Program-made: the position numbers and the translations under genes | The notes under the pieces: generated by a model | Database searches by the model: none | What the model was told of the DNA's origin: nothing | The model's input: the letters and a program-made list of their open reading frames with translations, nothing else | Assembly: GCA_030247855.1 (NCBI GenBank) | Contig: JAPDRN010000036.1 | Location: 62,001-126,000 of the forward strand | Direction: 5' to 3' | Source: Knufia peltigerae | Lineage: Eukaryota; Ascomycota; Eurotiomycetes; Chaetothyriales; Trichomeriaceae | DNA: 64,000 bases | Shown here: positions 1 through 13,165 of the stretch, one piece after another | Numbering within the stretch: the first letter of the stretch is position 1 | How the letters are laid out: each line of letters starts with the position of its first letter

Positions 1-3000
1 AAGGGCTTAAAAGTGCCGTCCTCGCGCGCTGCACGAAAGCTCTGCCAGCCTTCTAGTATCAAGAGTGGTTCAAACGTACTCTGGTAGTCCTGGGGGTTGC
101 GAAATGTGTCTGTGACCAATGTATAGTCGTTCTTCTGGGAATTCGGTGGAAGATCGGTATCTGCGAAGAAGTCCCAGCTCAGGATTGTTCTGTGGAGCTC
201 GGTCAGATCCGGCGCGAGTCGAGCTCTGATATCTCGTTGTGAGCGCACTTGTTTGACCTTGCGTACAGGACCGGTTGATAGAGGCTTTCTCACGCCTGCC
301 TGATTGCGTACTGTTGTCCCTTGAGTGATAGGAAGCTTTCCGAACAACTCTTCGTCCGAATCTGGATCGGACTCCGAGTCAGATGATACCATGATTCCGC
401 TACTTCCAACGGTGTGGTCTTTCCCAACAACCCCAATGCCAGAGAGACCAGAACCTTGACCCATAGTTTGTTTGCCAACACCGATCTTGCCTCGCAACTT
501 TAGTGCGGCTTCCTTATCTCTTAGTTTCCGAGCTGCCTCCTCGCGCTTACGGTTTTCAATGAATGCCTTGGCATCTTGAGCTTTCTTCGCGGTGGTGTCA
601 ACCGTAGACGGCTTCATAGCCTTTGGCTTCACAGGCTGCTGGCGAGTAAGCAGGGTCTTGATTTGATTCTTGTCTTTGGAAGTAATCCTCGTTGTCTGAG
701 TATCGAGCGTCTTACTTGCTATCTCGACCAGGTCCTCATCGGCGATATCGTCGTCGCCGAATTCGTCGGCATATCGAGATTCAGGAGTGGAAGCATCAGA
801 TCGACCAACAGCGGCGGACTCGGACCAGCCTTTAATATCAAGGGTGGCTTGTTTCTTGATAACAGGTTTCCCAATTTGGCGACCCCAGTAGTTTTCGAGC
901 GCTCGAACTAGAATTGCTTTCTGAGAGGACGTCAAAATGGTTTTGATGGACTGCTTTGTGGCGACTTCTTGAATGTACGCCAGGCCGTCGCTCTCTGCGT
1001 TCAGGGCATCATGTCCCTTCAAACGGTACAACATGTTGGTGATGAGCGTTACCAAGGTTTCAGCAAGGTACTCGTCCCGTAGCCTCAGCCACTTTGACAT
1101 GGCATCCAGAGTACTCAGAGGTGACCCTACACTCGGATCGTCAGAATCGAGGAGCAGGCGATGAATCTCTTTCGCTTTGTCGGGTTTTGCTCTGGTAATG
1201 ACGCTCGAGAAGAGGTCATACTGGTCAAACAGAGCCTCGGCGTACTGCATAGCATCCCGACAAACCTCAATCATAAGCTCCTTGTTATGAAGTTCTAGTG
1301 ACCATTTTTCGGTTTGACTATACACGACTCTCAAAGCAATCCACTGATAAGACCAGTAGCTCTGGATAGCAGATGCATCGCGTGAGGAAATCTTTGCTCT
1401 TCTTAATTGGCCATCGGTCAGATTGCAAAGAATATCCAGGATCTCCATGCCAGTCTTAAGCATTCGGGGCACCGAAGCGAAAGTCTTGTAGTTTGCAATC
1501 CGCCGAAAGGTCCAGCAGATGCCGTAGATTGTGGTACCAAGAAATGCCCCTATCAGGTGTGCTAGCGCTTCCTTTCGACCCGACTCTCCGCTGATGTTCT
1601 TGATCAGTTCGATCGCGGCTTGATAAGTACTCTGGTCTGGCGAAAAGAGGGCGGCAATAAGAGACATGCTTGTATCTTGAGCTCTAAAGAGATAATCCAG
1701 ATGATCTGGGCTGAACTCTGAAATCTTCTCTAGAAGTTTTCCAAGCATACCAGTGATTTTGTCGAAGATGGAGTTGAAAGACTTTTTCTCTTGTACATCG
1801 GCCGAGCCTTCTCTTATCCTAAATTGTTCTAAGCCCGGCAACGCCATTGTGCCCAGCAAAGCTGCTGAAGATAAAGGGGCGTCATTATCACTGAGATTGT
1901 CGATGATTGCAGTCCATATTTCCGGGGTATATGAGCTGGACCCATGTCGTAGATTGATTTTCGTGCTGATCGACTCGAAATCTGTCTTCAGACATTGACA
2001 TTCGAGTGCTACGGCATTTTTAACGAGAATGAGGATATCGTCTCGTAGCGATTTCTTCACAGCTTCAGCCAAAGCCGGATCTTTTGGACTGAGGAGCTCA
2101 TCTAAATGGTACCCAACAAGATTGAGGGTATCTGACAACACCAAGCGTTCAACGTTCTTCTGATCGTTTTGATTGGCAGTGAAGCTGATAACTGTTTTTA
2201 GCAGGACAGAAACAGCCTTCTCAAAACAGATCAACCTCGCAGAAACTACGAGGTCCCGGTCATTGATCCTCTCGAAGAGTTGAGCGACTATCGTTTGCGC
2301 AGCTGCCGGACGATTGGCCGGCTTCAACGATTCCATGAATGCTGAAATCCACGACAACACATGGTTATCGGCCCGTGGGTCGACCGGGGCGGGACATTTG
2401 CCTTCGAGCTCTGGAGGTGGTTTGACAGACTCCAGTAAATGCTTGTTGAAGTTTGGGCTGGCGAAGACCTGTTCGACTATCGTCTGGGATGAGATCGAGC
2501 CCATGGCTTGCCAGAATGCATCAGGAGCCTTGTCGAGTATATCTTCCAGAGTCTGGACAATGAAAGGTACCGCGCTCGAACGTCTCGCAAGGTGGTTGAG
2601 AGCTGTGGTGCAAAGATTCGGCTGTAGGTCGAACAACTTGTATGTGATCATTCGACGATCTAATTTGCTAACGATTAGCTTCAGAGCGGACCACAATCTG
2701 GTCGTGTCACCGGGTTCGATAGCCTGCTGCACTCTCTCCTGCAGGAAATCTTTGATAGCCCAGTCAAATTCGATATCCTTGACAACCCTGTCAAGCCGTC
2801 TCCAGATAGAACTCGCCCAAGCTAGCCGCACCTGATTGGTATCAAAAAGAAATCTTATGGCAGCTGGTAGGATTTCCCGCATCTTAAGCGGTTTTCGTGA
2901 CTGTATTGTCTTGAAAGGACTGTCGAAATGTTGCCTGAGGAGACCTTCATCTCGTAGAAAGGCTTCGCAGACTAGTGCCTCATAAAGAGCATGTAAATCC

Positions 3001-3563
3001 TTGGGTGTTAACGATGAAGTTACTTTCTTTGGTCCCGGTAGACTTTGGAGCGTTTGATCGGCAGAATCTAGACCTCGAGTAATACGCTGGACGTCTCGTC
3101 GATTGATGATGGAAAAGAAATTTTTGATATCCTCTTCCTCGTACTCTTCTCGTAGCGTAGCCAAGAAGTCTACCTTTGCAATGTAGTACTCCCGAATGCA
3201 TATGTCGCACCTTGCCAGCGCCGCGTCGACCGTGTCCCAGATATATTTCTGGTACTGCTCACTTTCGGTGCCGTCGTAAGCTAGTAGTTGGAGAGAGGAT
3301 ATGAATTTCTTTCGGCGAATCTTTGTTTCTTGATATCTGGCCCGTTTTTCCGGATCAAGTGTCTCTCCTCCTTCGGCCTCACAGTCGTGCTCGTCCTCAT
3401 ACCGCTCGAAGTCGTCTTCTGATTGGCGAGGGCAGAGGAGATGAAGTCCATCAGGGAGTTGTTGGAGTTCTCTGTTAGCCAGGAAGAGTCAGCATCAAGC
3501 CACCTAAGCAATTGTTTGTTCCTCATGAAAGCCTTACTGCAGGGACGTTATGAATTCCGCCAT
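1..3563 (-). CDS. sen1: Sen1-type RNA/DNA helicase, N-terminal part (cut by window edge)
   Basis: Sen1 is a nuclear superfamily-1 helicase that ends non-coding RNA transcription and removes R-loops. Exon 1 is 3563-3538, a 66-nt intron spans 3537-3472 (GTAAGG..ACAG), and exon 2 stays open from 3471 to the left edge, giving about 1,165 residues without a stop. The protein starts MAEFITSLQELQQLPDG. It carries blocks I recognise from the fungal Sen1 N-terminal helical domain: EFDWAIKDFL, HVLSWISAFMESLKP, and near the edge LHRTILSWDFF and YQSTFEPLLILEGWQSF. An acidic/Ser-rich linker (SSDSESDPDSDEELF, near 360-400) precedes the last block. The helicase motifs would lie beyond the window, so the gene is partial rather than broken. 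The start was chosen because it joins the conserved frame. An overlapping upstream ATG at 3655 opens a different frame. Family assignment rests on recall, without a search. Confidence 0.88.
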
Positions 3564-4388
3564 GACTGCGATCCGTGAAGGATTTGGTTGGGAAGGTAGA
3601 TCGAGTCGAAGTCAGAGGGGTGAAGATGATGTTGCATAGCGGACTGGTGTTCCATTTAGAGGAGGGTCAAGGTTTTTGAATGAGATTGCGAGACCGAGGG
3701 ATCATGTTTGTTTGGTGGTGAGGTATTGTGTATTATTGAAACAAGTCTGAGCCTTTAGTATGCCATTCTGCTTGCCCATGTCGCTCGTAGGATTGTTTCT
3801 CCGCAGCCAAATGACCCGCGTGGCGCGTTGAGCGGTAATATGCAGTCGCGTAGTTAAGTTAAGCCACACTATTCAATATCCGTAGCCTAATGCCTAACTA
3901 TTTACGGGGGTACTTTAGGTACTTAGGTGCCTACGTATTTGATGGAATGCGTCACCGTAGTCGTTCTACTCTCCCGCTTCATCGGAAACACTTTACCAGG
4001 CGAAAAGATATCAATACTAACGAATGAGCACATTCGAATCGCGTAGTGAGGCCAAAGAAAATGAAGCTGTTGAATATCAAGTGAAGGGCCACAAAGCAAA
4101 TGGCAATGCTGTATTACCACCACACCTTCCGAGAGAAAGGAAGCTTTAGCTTGACATATCGATTGGGATTCCCTCACTTCTTCTACTCAAGTCCGACATT
4201 CCACCTTTTGTGGTAGATAGATATAAACTATATACAGATGAGGGAGCCGCTATCAAATAGTCCAATCGCTCGAACCTGGACGTCCGTTCCCATCCAGCCA
4301 AGCAAGCAAGACGCCATAATAATCATAAATCTAGGGAAAGGCCATGAAATCATGAGGCGAGGTAAACACGCAAGACATAGTTCGGTCG
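3564..4388. other. Intergenic, SEN1 leader and DNF1 3' region
   Basis: About 0.8 kb separates the SEN1 start from the DNF1 stop, both genes on the minus strand. It holds the presumed SEN1 promoter and leader, including an upstream ATG at 3655 whose roughly 35-codon frame overlaps the main start. The part near 3830-3930 is AT-rich. I see no other gene. Confidence 0.6.
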
Positions 4389-7300
4389 CTACCGACGCTC
4401 TTCCGCAATGTCTTCCGTCCTTCGCGTGTTGTAGCCTGTCAGTGGTTGAGAGTAATTCGACGCCGAATAGCCTGACTCCATTCTCGTCAACATTGCGGCA
4501 CTTGTAAAGTCCCGGCTTTGTTCAAAGCTCGGTCTGAGTTTGTCAAACGACTGTCGCTGCCTCTCAAACGAGGAGCGAACTCGCTCCAATGAGGGCCTTC
4601 TGGCACGAAGCTTTTCTGGAGTTTGTGAATCACCGCCGTATCTCGATAAATCGAACGAGGGCCTGGTCCTATCTGTCCCGTCGCTTCCCGTCTGACTGTG
4701 AGGGTGTCGAGTTGGTGCCTCAGAAGGTGGGTAGACAATAGGTCGCTGAGACTCAGCCATGCTTGGATATCGATTGTGGCCGTGATTTCTGTCTGCCTCA
4801 TTGGAGCCATCTTCTGGCCGCTCGGACGATGTTGCAGATACATCGACAATTTTGGGAGGGACGTATGCATCGTAGTCATCGAGGTAGTCGAATTTACCTT
4901 GCCGCACCTGTTCTCTGACGACATCGATATCATAGGGCCTGAAATTCTTCTGGAAGAACTTCACGGAGAATCGAGGAAGCAAGCAGAGTGTCAGGGTCAA
5001 TAGTGATAATGCCCAGAATGTCAGAGAACCATATACCTCCGCACCCGATTTGTACCATTGGAAGGATGCTTCGAAAGATGAATAGATGCCGGTCCAAGCA
5101 AAGATCAGAAGAGAGCTGATCACGGTGACCAAAACCATAATCCAGTCCCATTTGTAGGTATTCAAGAGGATGTATGAGTTGATCACCACAATTGCTGAGC
5201 AGGCGACAAAGACGCCCATCCGGCTACGGTCGGCAATGCCTCGTCCATTTTCAGTTTCAAATGTGGCCGGCTGGAAGAGCAGATATGCCATGAAGTAGCA
5301 GATAGCGGACTGATACAGTCCATCGGCCATATACAACCTAAAGCCAAATTAGCATGGAACATCTCGCAGTAGAGGTCAAAATCTTGTACCAGAATTTTGT
5401 TTGTGTCCATTCCTTCCTTTCCATGCCACGTCTATACAGCTGAGGCACTGCCAAGGAGACCTTATCGCTGACGTCTTGATCCAGAATACCCATAAGACCA
5501 ACGGGCACTGATGTGAAGACCAAGTTGACCAATAGAATGTAGGTATAATCGAACAGATAGGTGATATCAAAGTTGTTATAGATCTGATACCAGAAGAGAG
5601 CGAAGGTCCACACCAAGTTCTATCCATTGTCAGTGGCTTGAACATGTTAGTAGCCGGACGACATACCTTGTAGAAGAAATTGGCAATTGATTCTGCCAGT
5701 CGTCGATAAGACCAGCGACCGTGAACCAAAACGAGTCTCTGCAGATATCGGAATTGGCCGATGGCATAATCGGATGACATGACAGCTTGACGTCCTTCTT
5801 CACCAGCGATACCAACCCCAACATCGGCTTCTTGAATCATAGCAACGTCGTTGGCACCATCACCGATGGATAAAGCCATGATGTCCAAGCCGCTCCGGAC
5901 GAGTTGGACTACAGCTGCTTTCTGCGCAGGGCTGACTCGGCAGCAGAGCACTGATTTGCACTGTTTGCACAACAGCAGGAAACGCTGCCTCAATTCGTCT
6001 TGAAGAACCAGCTTGAGTGACTCGCCATCAATGATCAGGGCATGAGTTGGTGGTGGAGGTTCGTGAACGGTTCGAGCAACAGCCAATTCTTCGTCAGACC
6101 CGGTCAGCCCGAAAGTCTTAAGGTGTTGATCCAGAAGGTTGGCAGCATCCTCTGCAGTTCCCTCAGGAATATCAAACAAGATCAAGTCCATTTCGTTTGA
6201 AAGTAGGTTGCACGAAAAGCCTATGTTGATGGCAGTCTCGACTTTGTCGCCCGTCAGCACCCATAATTTGATACCTGCTTGCCCGAGAAGAGCAATAGTG
6301 TCAGGGACGCCATCTTGAAGACGATCTTCAATGGCGGTTCCTCCGATGAGTGAGAGCTCTCTTTCGATACGGTCTGAGACTTCCTCAAGACGATCTTCTC
6401 GATCGGTCAGTGCCTGGGCAGCGAAGTCGTGATCTTTATTCCACTCTTGGTAAAAGTCTTCATCCAGATCTCTCTCGGCCACACAGAGTGTTCGGAGACC
6501 CTCACGAGCAAACATTTCTAGATTTTCGGCGGTCAATTTGCGGAGTTCTTGTTGTTCGCCTTTCTTCAGTCGGGAGTAGATCATGCTGTCGGCCCCCTTG
6601 CAGAATAGCTTGATTTTTCCATCCGGCATTCGAACTATGGCACTCATTCGCTTCCGGGTAGAGTTGAACTCAAGGGTGTTTAAGATACGGTATGTTCGGT
6701 CCTCTCCCAAGACGTTGACGTGAAGATCGTCTTTCGTACGCCCGAGTACGGTAAATCCCATGTCGCGCGCAGTGGCAACTAGGGCCGCCTCGTCCGGAGA
6801 CTGTGCCTTGAACTCAATCCTGGGCGGGTCACCGGGGGTTGTTTCTGTAATGACAGTGTGACAGAGTGCCAAAGCAATCATGAAGTGCTCGCAAGTTCGA
6901 GCTTGTTCTTCACCGGATTGCCCATTCAGATCCGTAACAAAATTAGGCGCAATGAACGTCAGGTCGTCGTCATGAAGATAGGGGTTGTCGTAGGTCTTTC
7001 GCAGCTGTCTTAGAGTCTCCGTCCGAGCATCTGCAATCTCTTGATTGACACGAGCCGCCTCAGCCTCGACATCAACACCTTGTCTACGCCGCATACCTGC
7101 TTCGGCTTCAGTGTATGCTTCGCCATATGGTCGTCCGTTGATGGTGCACTTTTTGAATTCCATGACATTTTGAGTCAATGTTCCGGTCTTGTCCGAGAAG
7201 ATGTACTCAATCTGACCAAGATCGTCGGAGATATTCCAGCTCTTTGGAGTGCATGGGTAATCAAGTCTCTCGTAGTACATGGAGACATCGGACCAAATGA

Positions 7301-9184
7301 AAAAGGCCTGGCACGACCGGACAATCTCCAAAGTGATGTACAACGAAATAGGCACCAAGTTTTGGAACAAGATCACAGCCGACCAGAAAGTGACAAAGCC
7401 ATCCAGAGGGGGACTGCCACCGATCGAACCAAATTCGAAGAAGTCCAAGGAATTGTCACCCTCGGCCCAGTTGACACCCTGCACAATACCCGAGACAAGA
7501 CACATGAAAAACAGGATGATGAAATTGTAGATGACATTCCAGTTTAGCTCACGAGCCAATCGGGCGCGTTTGCTGGGTGTCATGCCGGAATTCAGCATAA
7601 TTTTTGTCTCTTGGCCTGTGAACACGACAAGACCTAGGGCCCATTCAGTGTTTTTCAGACTGCAGCCTCGGAGAAGCAGGTTGTTGATACTGATCGGTTC
7701 TGCCATCTCGCGTGGAGGAGCGTCCGGGTTTCGAGGGTCGAATTGCTGCCATTTAGCAACAGCGCTGTACGAGTATAGATTGGCGTGAGGCCCTTCACTA
7801 TCAATGATGAAGTCCGCGTACTCGCAATCCTTTGCATGTTTCACCTTCCGACCTGCCTGGAGAGCCTGGCGAACTTTCAGGTTTGTTTCACCGTCCAAAT
7901 TTTTGGTCTCGACATAGCAGGCGCCATCGGGATCGGACGTAGATAGGACGACAATGTCGGCTGGAACTTGTTCGTCGTTGTAGATACGAATGAAATCTCC
8001 AACCTGGACGTTCTTCCAGCAATCCTTCTTGAATCGGGCACGATCAGGGACTTCTTTATATGGATTGATGATGCTGCCATAATCTTTTGCAGGCAAGATG
8101 TTGCTCTTACGCTTTGTAGGCTCTCGGACACGAAGAGCTGATGGAGCATTATCCCCCCGGGCCTGGGTCTCTTCCGCGGTTTCGTAGGAGAATGCGCTGG
8201 TTGGGGGTTCTGATGTTTGACCATTGTGCGACAGACTTGCACGATATCCGGGTGAAGGGACGGGTGTCATGGCGATATCATCTCCCTGACTGTGGGTGGA
8301 ATGGAAGGATGTTCTCTCGGAATATATCGATGTTCGGATGGTCGGTCTTGTGCCCGTTGATGGTCTGCCTTCTGCGGCGGAACCATCCAGATCTTTTTCT
8401 GAACGCTTCTGCTTCTTCGATCTGAGCCCTTTCATCCAACGATAGGCTGAGACAACAGATCTGGTGCACGATTTCTTGAACCGCCTCCATAGGGAGACTT
8501 CATCCTCAGATGTATTGACATTACTCCAGTCCACTAAGCGATATACCGGGGAGTTGTTCAGCTCGTTGTCGAGCACAGTTCTCCCAAAATCTTCAACCGC
8601 ATCCTTTATCGAAGTCACTACCAGAATGAAGATCAAAGGAACCGATCCAAGACCGGGATTGGAAGCGCCGAAGATTGAGAAAATCTAGCAAGATTGATCA
8701 GTTGGAGTCTCTTGTCAGGCAGCACCACCGGACTTACACTGAGGATAATGATGAACAAGAAGTATACGTTGGCGATGTTGTGAAATTGAAACCACAAATT
8801 TTTCGGCACAAAACTAAGAGGGGTGTACTTCGCCGTCCTGATTTTATTTCTTGCGTATTGAGCCTTTATGTGTCCCTCTTCTGTTAACGCTTCTGGCGGA
8901 AGGCTTTGGTTAACATAAATGGTGCGAGGCTGCGACTTCTCCTCTTGTTGTTCCTGTCCCATTGGACTGTCGCTCGTGATCTGGCCATGGTTCTCCTGGC
9001 CAGGGGGTTTCTCTTCATAAGTTGACAGGGTCACTCTAGGAACCCTGGCGAGTAAAGAACGCCTTTTGCTCACACCACTCTGTCCTGGTTTGCGCGTCGT
9101 TGCCCAGCGCATTCTCTTGACCGGCTTGGAGACATCTGGTTGACTTGTTTCGTCCTCCCCCGACGTGAAATGTATTCGCGCCAT
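4389..9184 (-). CDS. dnf1: P4-type ATPase, phospholipid flippase of the Dnf1/Dnf2 class
   Basis: This flippase moves phospholipids from the outer to the inner leaflet of the plasma and endosomal membranes. There are four exons: 9184-8738, 8684-5667, 5619-5390 and 5337-4389, separated by introns of 53, 47 and 52 nt. They give about 1,547 residues, close to yeast Dnf1. Visible motifs are the actuator DGETNLK, the P4 hallmark PISLYITLEI in TM4, the phosphorylation loop DKTGTLTQN, KGADSMIY in the nucleotide domain, the hinge GDGANDVAMI, and a C-terminal block of six hydrophobic helices. MEFKKCTINGRPYGEAYTE after the phosphorylation site is typical of the Dnf1/2 class rather than Drs2 or Neo1. The tail carries repeated R-x-S-F/L sites. 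The start at 9184 (MARIHF) is the first ATG in frame. The catalytic residues I looked for are all present. Confidence 0.93.
4500..4665 (-). repeat. Degenerate R-x-S-F/L repeats in flippase C-terminal tail
   Basis: The cytosolic tail of the flippase contains at least five related short units (RPSFDLSR, RRPSLERV, RSSFERQ, RQSFDKL, RPSFEQS) spaced about seven residues apart. Each has an Arg/Lys two or three residues before a Ser followed by Phe or Leu. This looks like a row of basophilic kinase sites. That reading is inference; the repeat itself is visible. Confidence 0.7.
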
Positions 9185-11080
9185 GATGCCAAAAGTCTAT
9201 GTCGGTGCGGTGCGTGACTGAACGCGATCGCGAGGTGTCGGCCACCAGGTGGGTGCCGCCGGCGTGCAGATGTAACTGATCACACCTCTTTCTAGCTATT
9301 CCGATGCTCAGGCACAACTTGCGTGAGACCGAGAAAAAGGTTTCGCAGTACCGTGAGGCTGGAGGGGGGATCGTTCGGAAGAGTCGGCTCACGTCAGCAA
9401 TGAGGTAGAAGGCGCATAGCTGCGTGGTCGGCGACGAGAGAGCGACGACGAAGGTGAATGAGGACACTGAGGCTCTGTCAAGATAAGAATTGAAGAACAA
9501 TCGTCTGTTAGAAGGCTGGGTTTCTTCGCCGCAGACGGAGGATTACTGGGAGGGTACTCGGAGGGTTCGTTATCCACTGGCCGTGAGAAATAAAAGGGTT
9601 CTCGGGCCCCGGACCTTCGCACGGCTAGCGGCAGACACCCAATGCACGGGGCGATGGACTCAGCAAACACACTCTGTAGTGAGTATGTGCGTATTGAGAT
9701 GCGAGATTCAGATTCGACTATGACCTCGCTCGTGTTCAAAGTAGATCATAGATAGGCAGAATACGTGTCTAAGAAAAAAAAGGAAGACCTCTGATTGAGA
9801 TCAGCAAGATTACTACAGCACTTCTCAGCCCGAGCGCAGGGGCGTGTCGTTTCGAAAAAGCATAGGCCTTATTGCGAGGGGACCAACCACGACGAGCCGA
9901 AGCTGAGGCGTGCACTGCTTAACGGTACGCGCCAAGGGGCTGGCTGATGGCACCTTGCTTACTACAGTGCACTTGTTCCGTCAACAAGTAGGGGGGACCT
10001 CAGTTTTGGGTACTGGAATGAATTATTGTGCAGGCTCACCAATTTTCGCCTCTTTCGCCTACGTTCCGTTGTGCTGCGCCCCAGGCCGGAATACTCTCTC
10101 AAAGGCCATTTCCAGACACAGTCCGTGTAAGTGTATGCGTCAGAGGCATAGAAGATTTGTCTGGCTGGAACCGTCAAGCCAGATCATCTCGTCCGGCTCG
10201 GAGGAGGGCTTACCAAGCAAAGTCTCCCATCATCATTACTCTTTGGATGCGAGGCTGGTGGCTTTTAGCCCATTAGGCATGCTTGGAACAGCTTCAATTG
10301 GCTGCTTGGTGCCACGAGCCAAGGGCTAGCCAGGCTCCTCAAAGGCTCGAACGCTATCTGGGGGGGGTAGAGACACGGATTTAAGCATTCACTACCCGGA
10401 AGGCTGAGGGAAAAACTTAGCCTAGCCGGACAAGCCCTAAAAATGCATTGAACCGTTGTTAGAACATACTGTAATAGACAAGAACAGGCAGATAATAATT
10501 AGATGGTCCTTCTCTGAAACCCCTGAAAGGCATCATCCGGGACTGTCAAGTTCTTAGTCTACTTCTGCACAGAATGTGAAGATGCCAGGTCAAAACTTCG
10601 CGCGAGTCATCCTTGAACCGCCCTCCTTTAGAGGCCTTGCACCCGTGCACCGTTTAGGGGTAACGGGTCTGTGGCTGAGTCATATTTGTGCATTGGGGTT
10701 GCATAAATCCTGGTTTCAATCAAACAATGCTTACCATTGGACTCGTGATGGTAATTTTCTCTCCTCGTACTCATAATGGCCCTGGAACAAGTGTAAAGGT
10801 GTTATCGGCGACTCGAGTCTCAAGATAAATCGATGCTGACTGAAATTCTGAGCGGAGTGCATCCATTGCCCTGGACTCTGAAACGCGCAAGAATCGCGTC
10901 TGTTCTTCGGCATTTTCGTTTCCCCGACCGCTTTGACCTCCGCGTCTGAGGATTCCGAACACGAGGAGATCTGACACCGGCCTCGGCCGCAACTGTCGCG
11001 GTGGCTTTTATGTGGCGGTGTTGGCGAGAGCACAGGCCGTGGTCTAAACCTGCCTGAAAGTCATAGTAACACCAAGGCGA

Positions 11081-11392
11081 TTATCTTGATACCCGAGGAC
11101 TCCGTAGTCGCAGGCGGGTTGAAAATGCGTAATGCACGAGCTGCAGCAACTGACCTCGAGAAGGGGTGGTGATCAACTTCTGGCTCCCCTTTGGTGCTGC
11201 GTAAGTCTCTACTGCCCCGTAATCTTTGTCCAAGCTCGAAGCCGCGACAATGACGGTGTCGTTGATTAGCTTCAGTCTCTTCGACTCCGAGTCGCGAAGA
11301 ATGTGCAGGCATGTTCCAGGGACGCGTTCTGGGATGATGACCGTTGATAGTTGTATTGTGACACGGAATGTCCTATCTAGCGCATCCAACAA
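11081..11392 (-). pseudogene. Coding-like fragment of unknown family (possible relic)
   Basis: A minus-strand frame of about 100 codons reads like globular protein: RTFRVTIQLSTVIIPERV, LHILRDSESKRLKL and DYGAVETYAAPKGSQKL. A second coding-like piece (SLTLHVERNAPHGQIFWAKL) sits just upstream at 11,495-11,677 in another frame. I could not join the two with convincing splice sites. I do not recognise the family. A decayed gene, an intron-split gene or chance are all possible. Confidence 0.25.
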
Positions 11393-13098
11393 TCAGATTG
11401 GCCTCTAAAGGTAGCTTCATTTCGGCGAGGGGAACTGGAATAGGACTCCAAGAACGCTCGCTTAGAGAGTGAGGGCGTTGCAACGATGCTAGGATCAGAA
11501 CGGCCATTTCCCGTTAAGCAGGATGTGATCACTATCCGTCGAGCAGGACCGCCGCTCCCAGTACAATAAAAATGACAGATAGCGAAGGAGTTTCGCCCAA
11601 AAGATTTGCCCGTGGGGAGCATTGCGCTCGACGTGCAGGGTGAGGCTGGCCGAAGCATCAACTTCAGCCAACGACAAACCGTCATGGCTAGGAGTAGTTT
11701 ATGATGGATTAGTCTGCGACTTCACCAAGTTCTGTTCAGTGGCCTTTGGGAACAAAGCATGGCAAATAAGTGAACACACAAACATGAATTAGTAGGGTCT
11801 GGAAATCCCTCCATGGTATTATGTATTGTTTTCAGAACATTGAAATTTTCAGTTGCGAGTTTCAAGTCTCACTATAGCGATACATCAGCAGCCGTGCTCC
11901 TCGGGGTTCGCGCAGATGTCAGATAGGTACAATAATACCTCCGTACTCCGTATAGACATGTGTTAGAAATTCGCGACCGTTACCTATTCTACAAGCGAAT
12001 ACGGAATATGTACGAGTACGAGGAGAAACGGGATGATCTGCAGCATCAATATTAGCCTTGTGGAGGTTCCAGGGGCGGTGGACAGACCGCCAGGCGCCGC
12101 CAAAACACATCATGCCAACTCTTTTTACCAGATGGCAAGGAACAAACCCTGCGCCTTCAGATTGCCGTAGTTATTTTCGGCCTCCTGTACACCATTGGCG
12201 AGGAGACGCCTGATGAGCCCCGGGTCCTCCGGATCAGAGTATCTCGCTTCTTCGCTAGTGACCTGAAGTGGATGCGGAGCGTAGGAGATCCGAATCAAAA
12301 CACTCGGCATAAGGACCTTTGTCGCGTGCAGGGTTCTTAGGATCCTGCAACAAGTTTCTGCACGAGCCCTACATACGACTTGTTGGGGTTCAACGCTGAA
12401 CGACGTACCAGCTAGAATGACAATGTCTATACATCCGAGGCACGGTAGGACAGTGGCACCACAGCATGCACGAGTACTTGCTCGGTACAATTGGGAATCC
12501 AGACCAAATACACAAGTTACCGGGCATGCAGTGCTCCGGCAGATGCCTCGTTTCCCACGCTCCAAGCAACGACTTTGATTGACTGCTCCACCTGAGACGT
12601 ACCACAGTATCATCAAAACCATCATCGATTCGCCCGTTGTTGTGACTGACCAATTAGGCCATCATTCGATGTCATTAGCGGCCACGGCGACAAGCCAGAG
12701 CAGACTCTGAAATCTCCGTCATTGACGCCGAACCTAAGGGGTCCTTTCAAGTTCTTCAGGCCAAGTACCACTCCAGACCATGTCTTTGGATCACTTCACT
12801 CTCCCTCGTGCTCGTACAGGGTCACTCTTGCGGACTAGCAGCACAACCATGACGATGTGGTCGGACGTGAAACGTCAATCTAGAAAACTAAGATCTTCCA
12901 AGTCTGAAAATAGCGTCATGCAAGTCTCAGATGCTTTTGGGCCAGAGGCGAGCGTCGGAGTTGTTTAGCACGACCTCATCTTGTTGTTGTTGGCCGACTT
13001 GGGCCAGTTGAGATGTTATCCGAAGAGCGCAACATACAGTACTTGCGCAGTCAGTATGTAGTGCCCTTGAGGGATTCGCGGTATGTGCTCCGTAATGA

Positions 13099-13165
13099 CT
13101 ACCTAGGTACTACTCCGTACCATGCCTTGGTTACCCAGGTACAGTACGGAGTAGTACCTAGGTAG
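13099..13165. repeat. Perfect 22-bp inverted repeat with 23-nt loop
   Basis: The left arm 13,099-13,120 (starting CTACCTAGGTAC, ending CCGTAC) and the right arm 13,144-13,165 are exact reverse complements, separated by 23 nt. Each arm contains the word TACTCCGTAC that recurs through the window, here next to the palindrome CCTAGG. Transcribed, it would fold as a strong hairpin. No ORF spans it. It may be a miniature inverted-repeat remnant or two copies of the dispersed word duplicated head to head. Confidence 0.85.
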
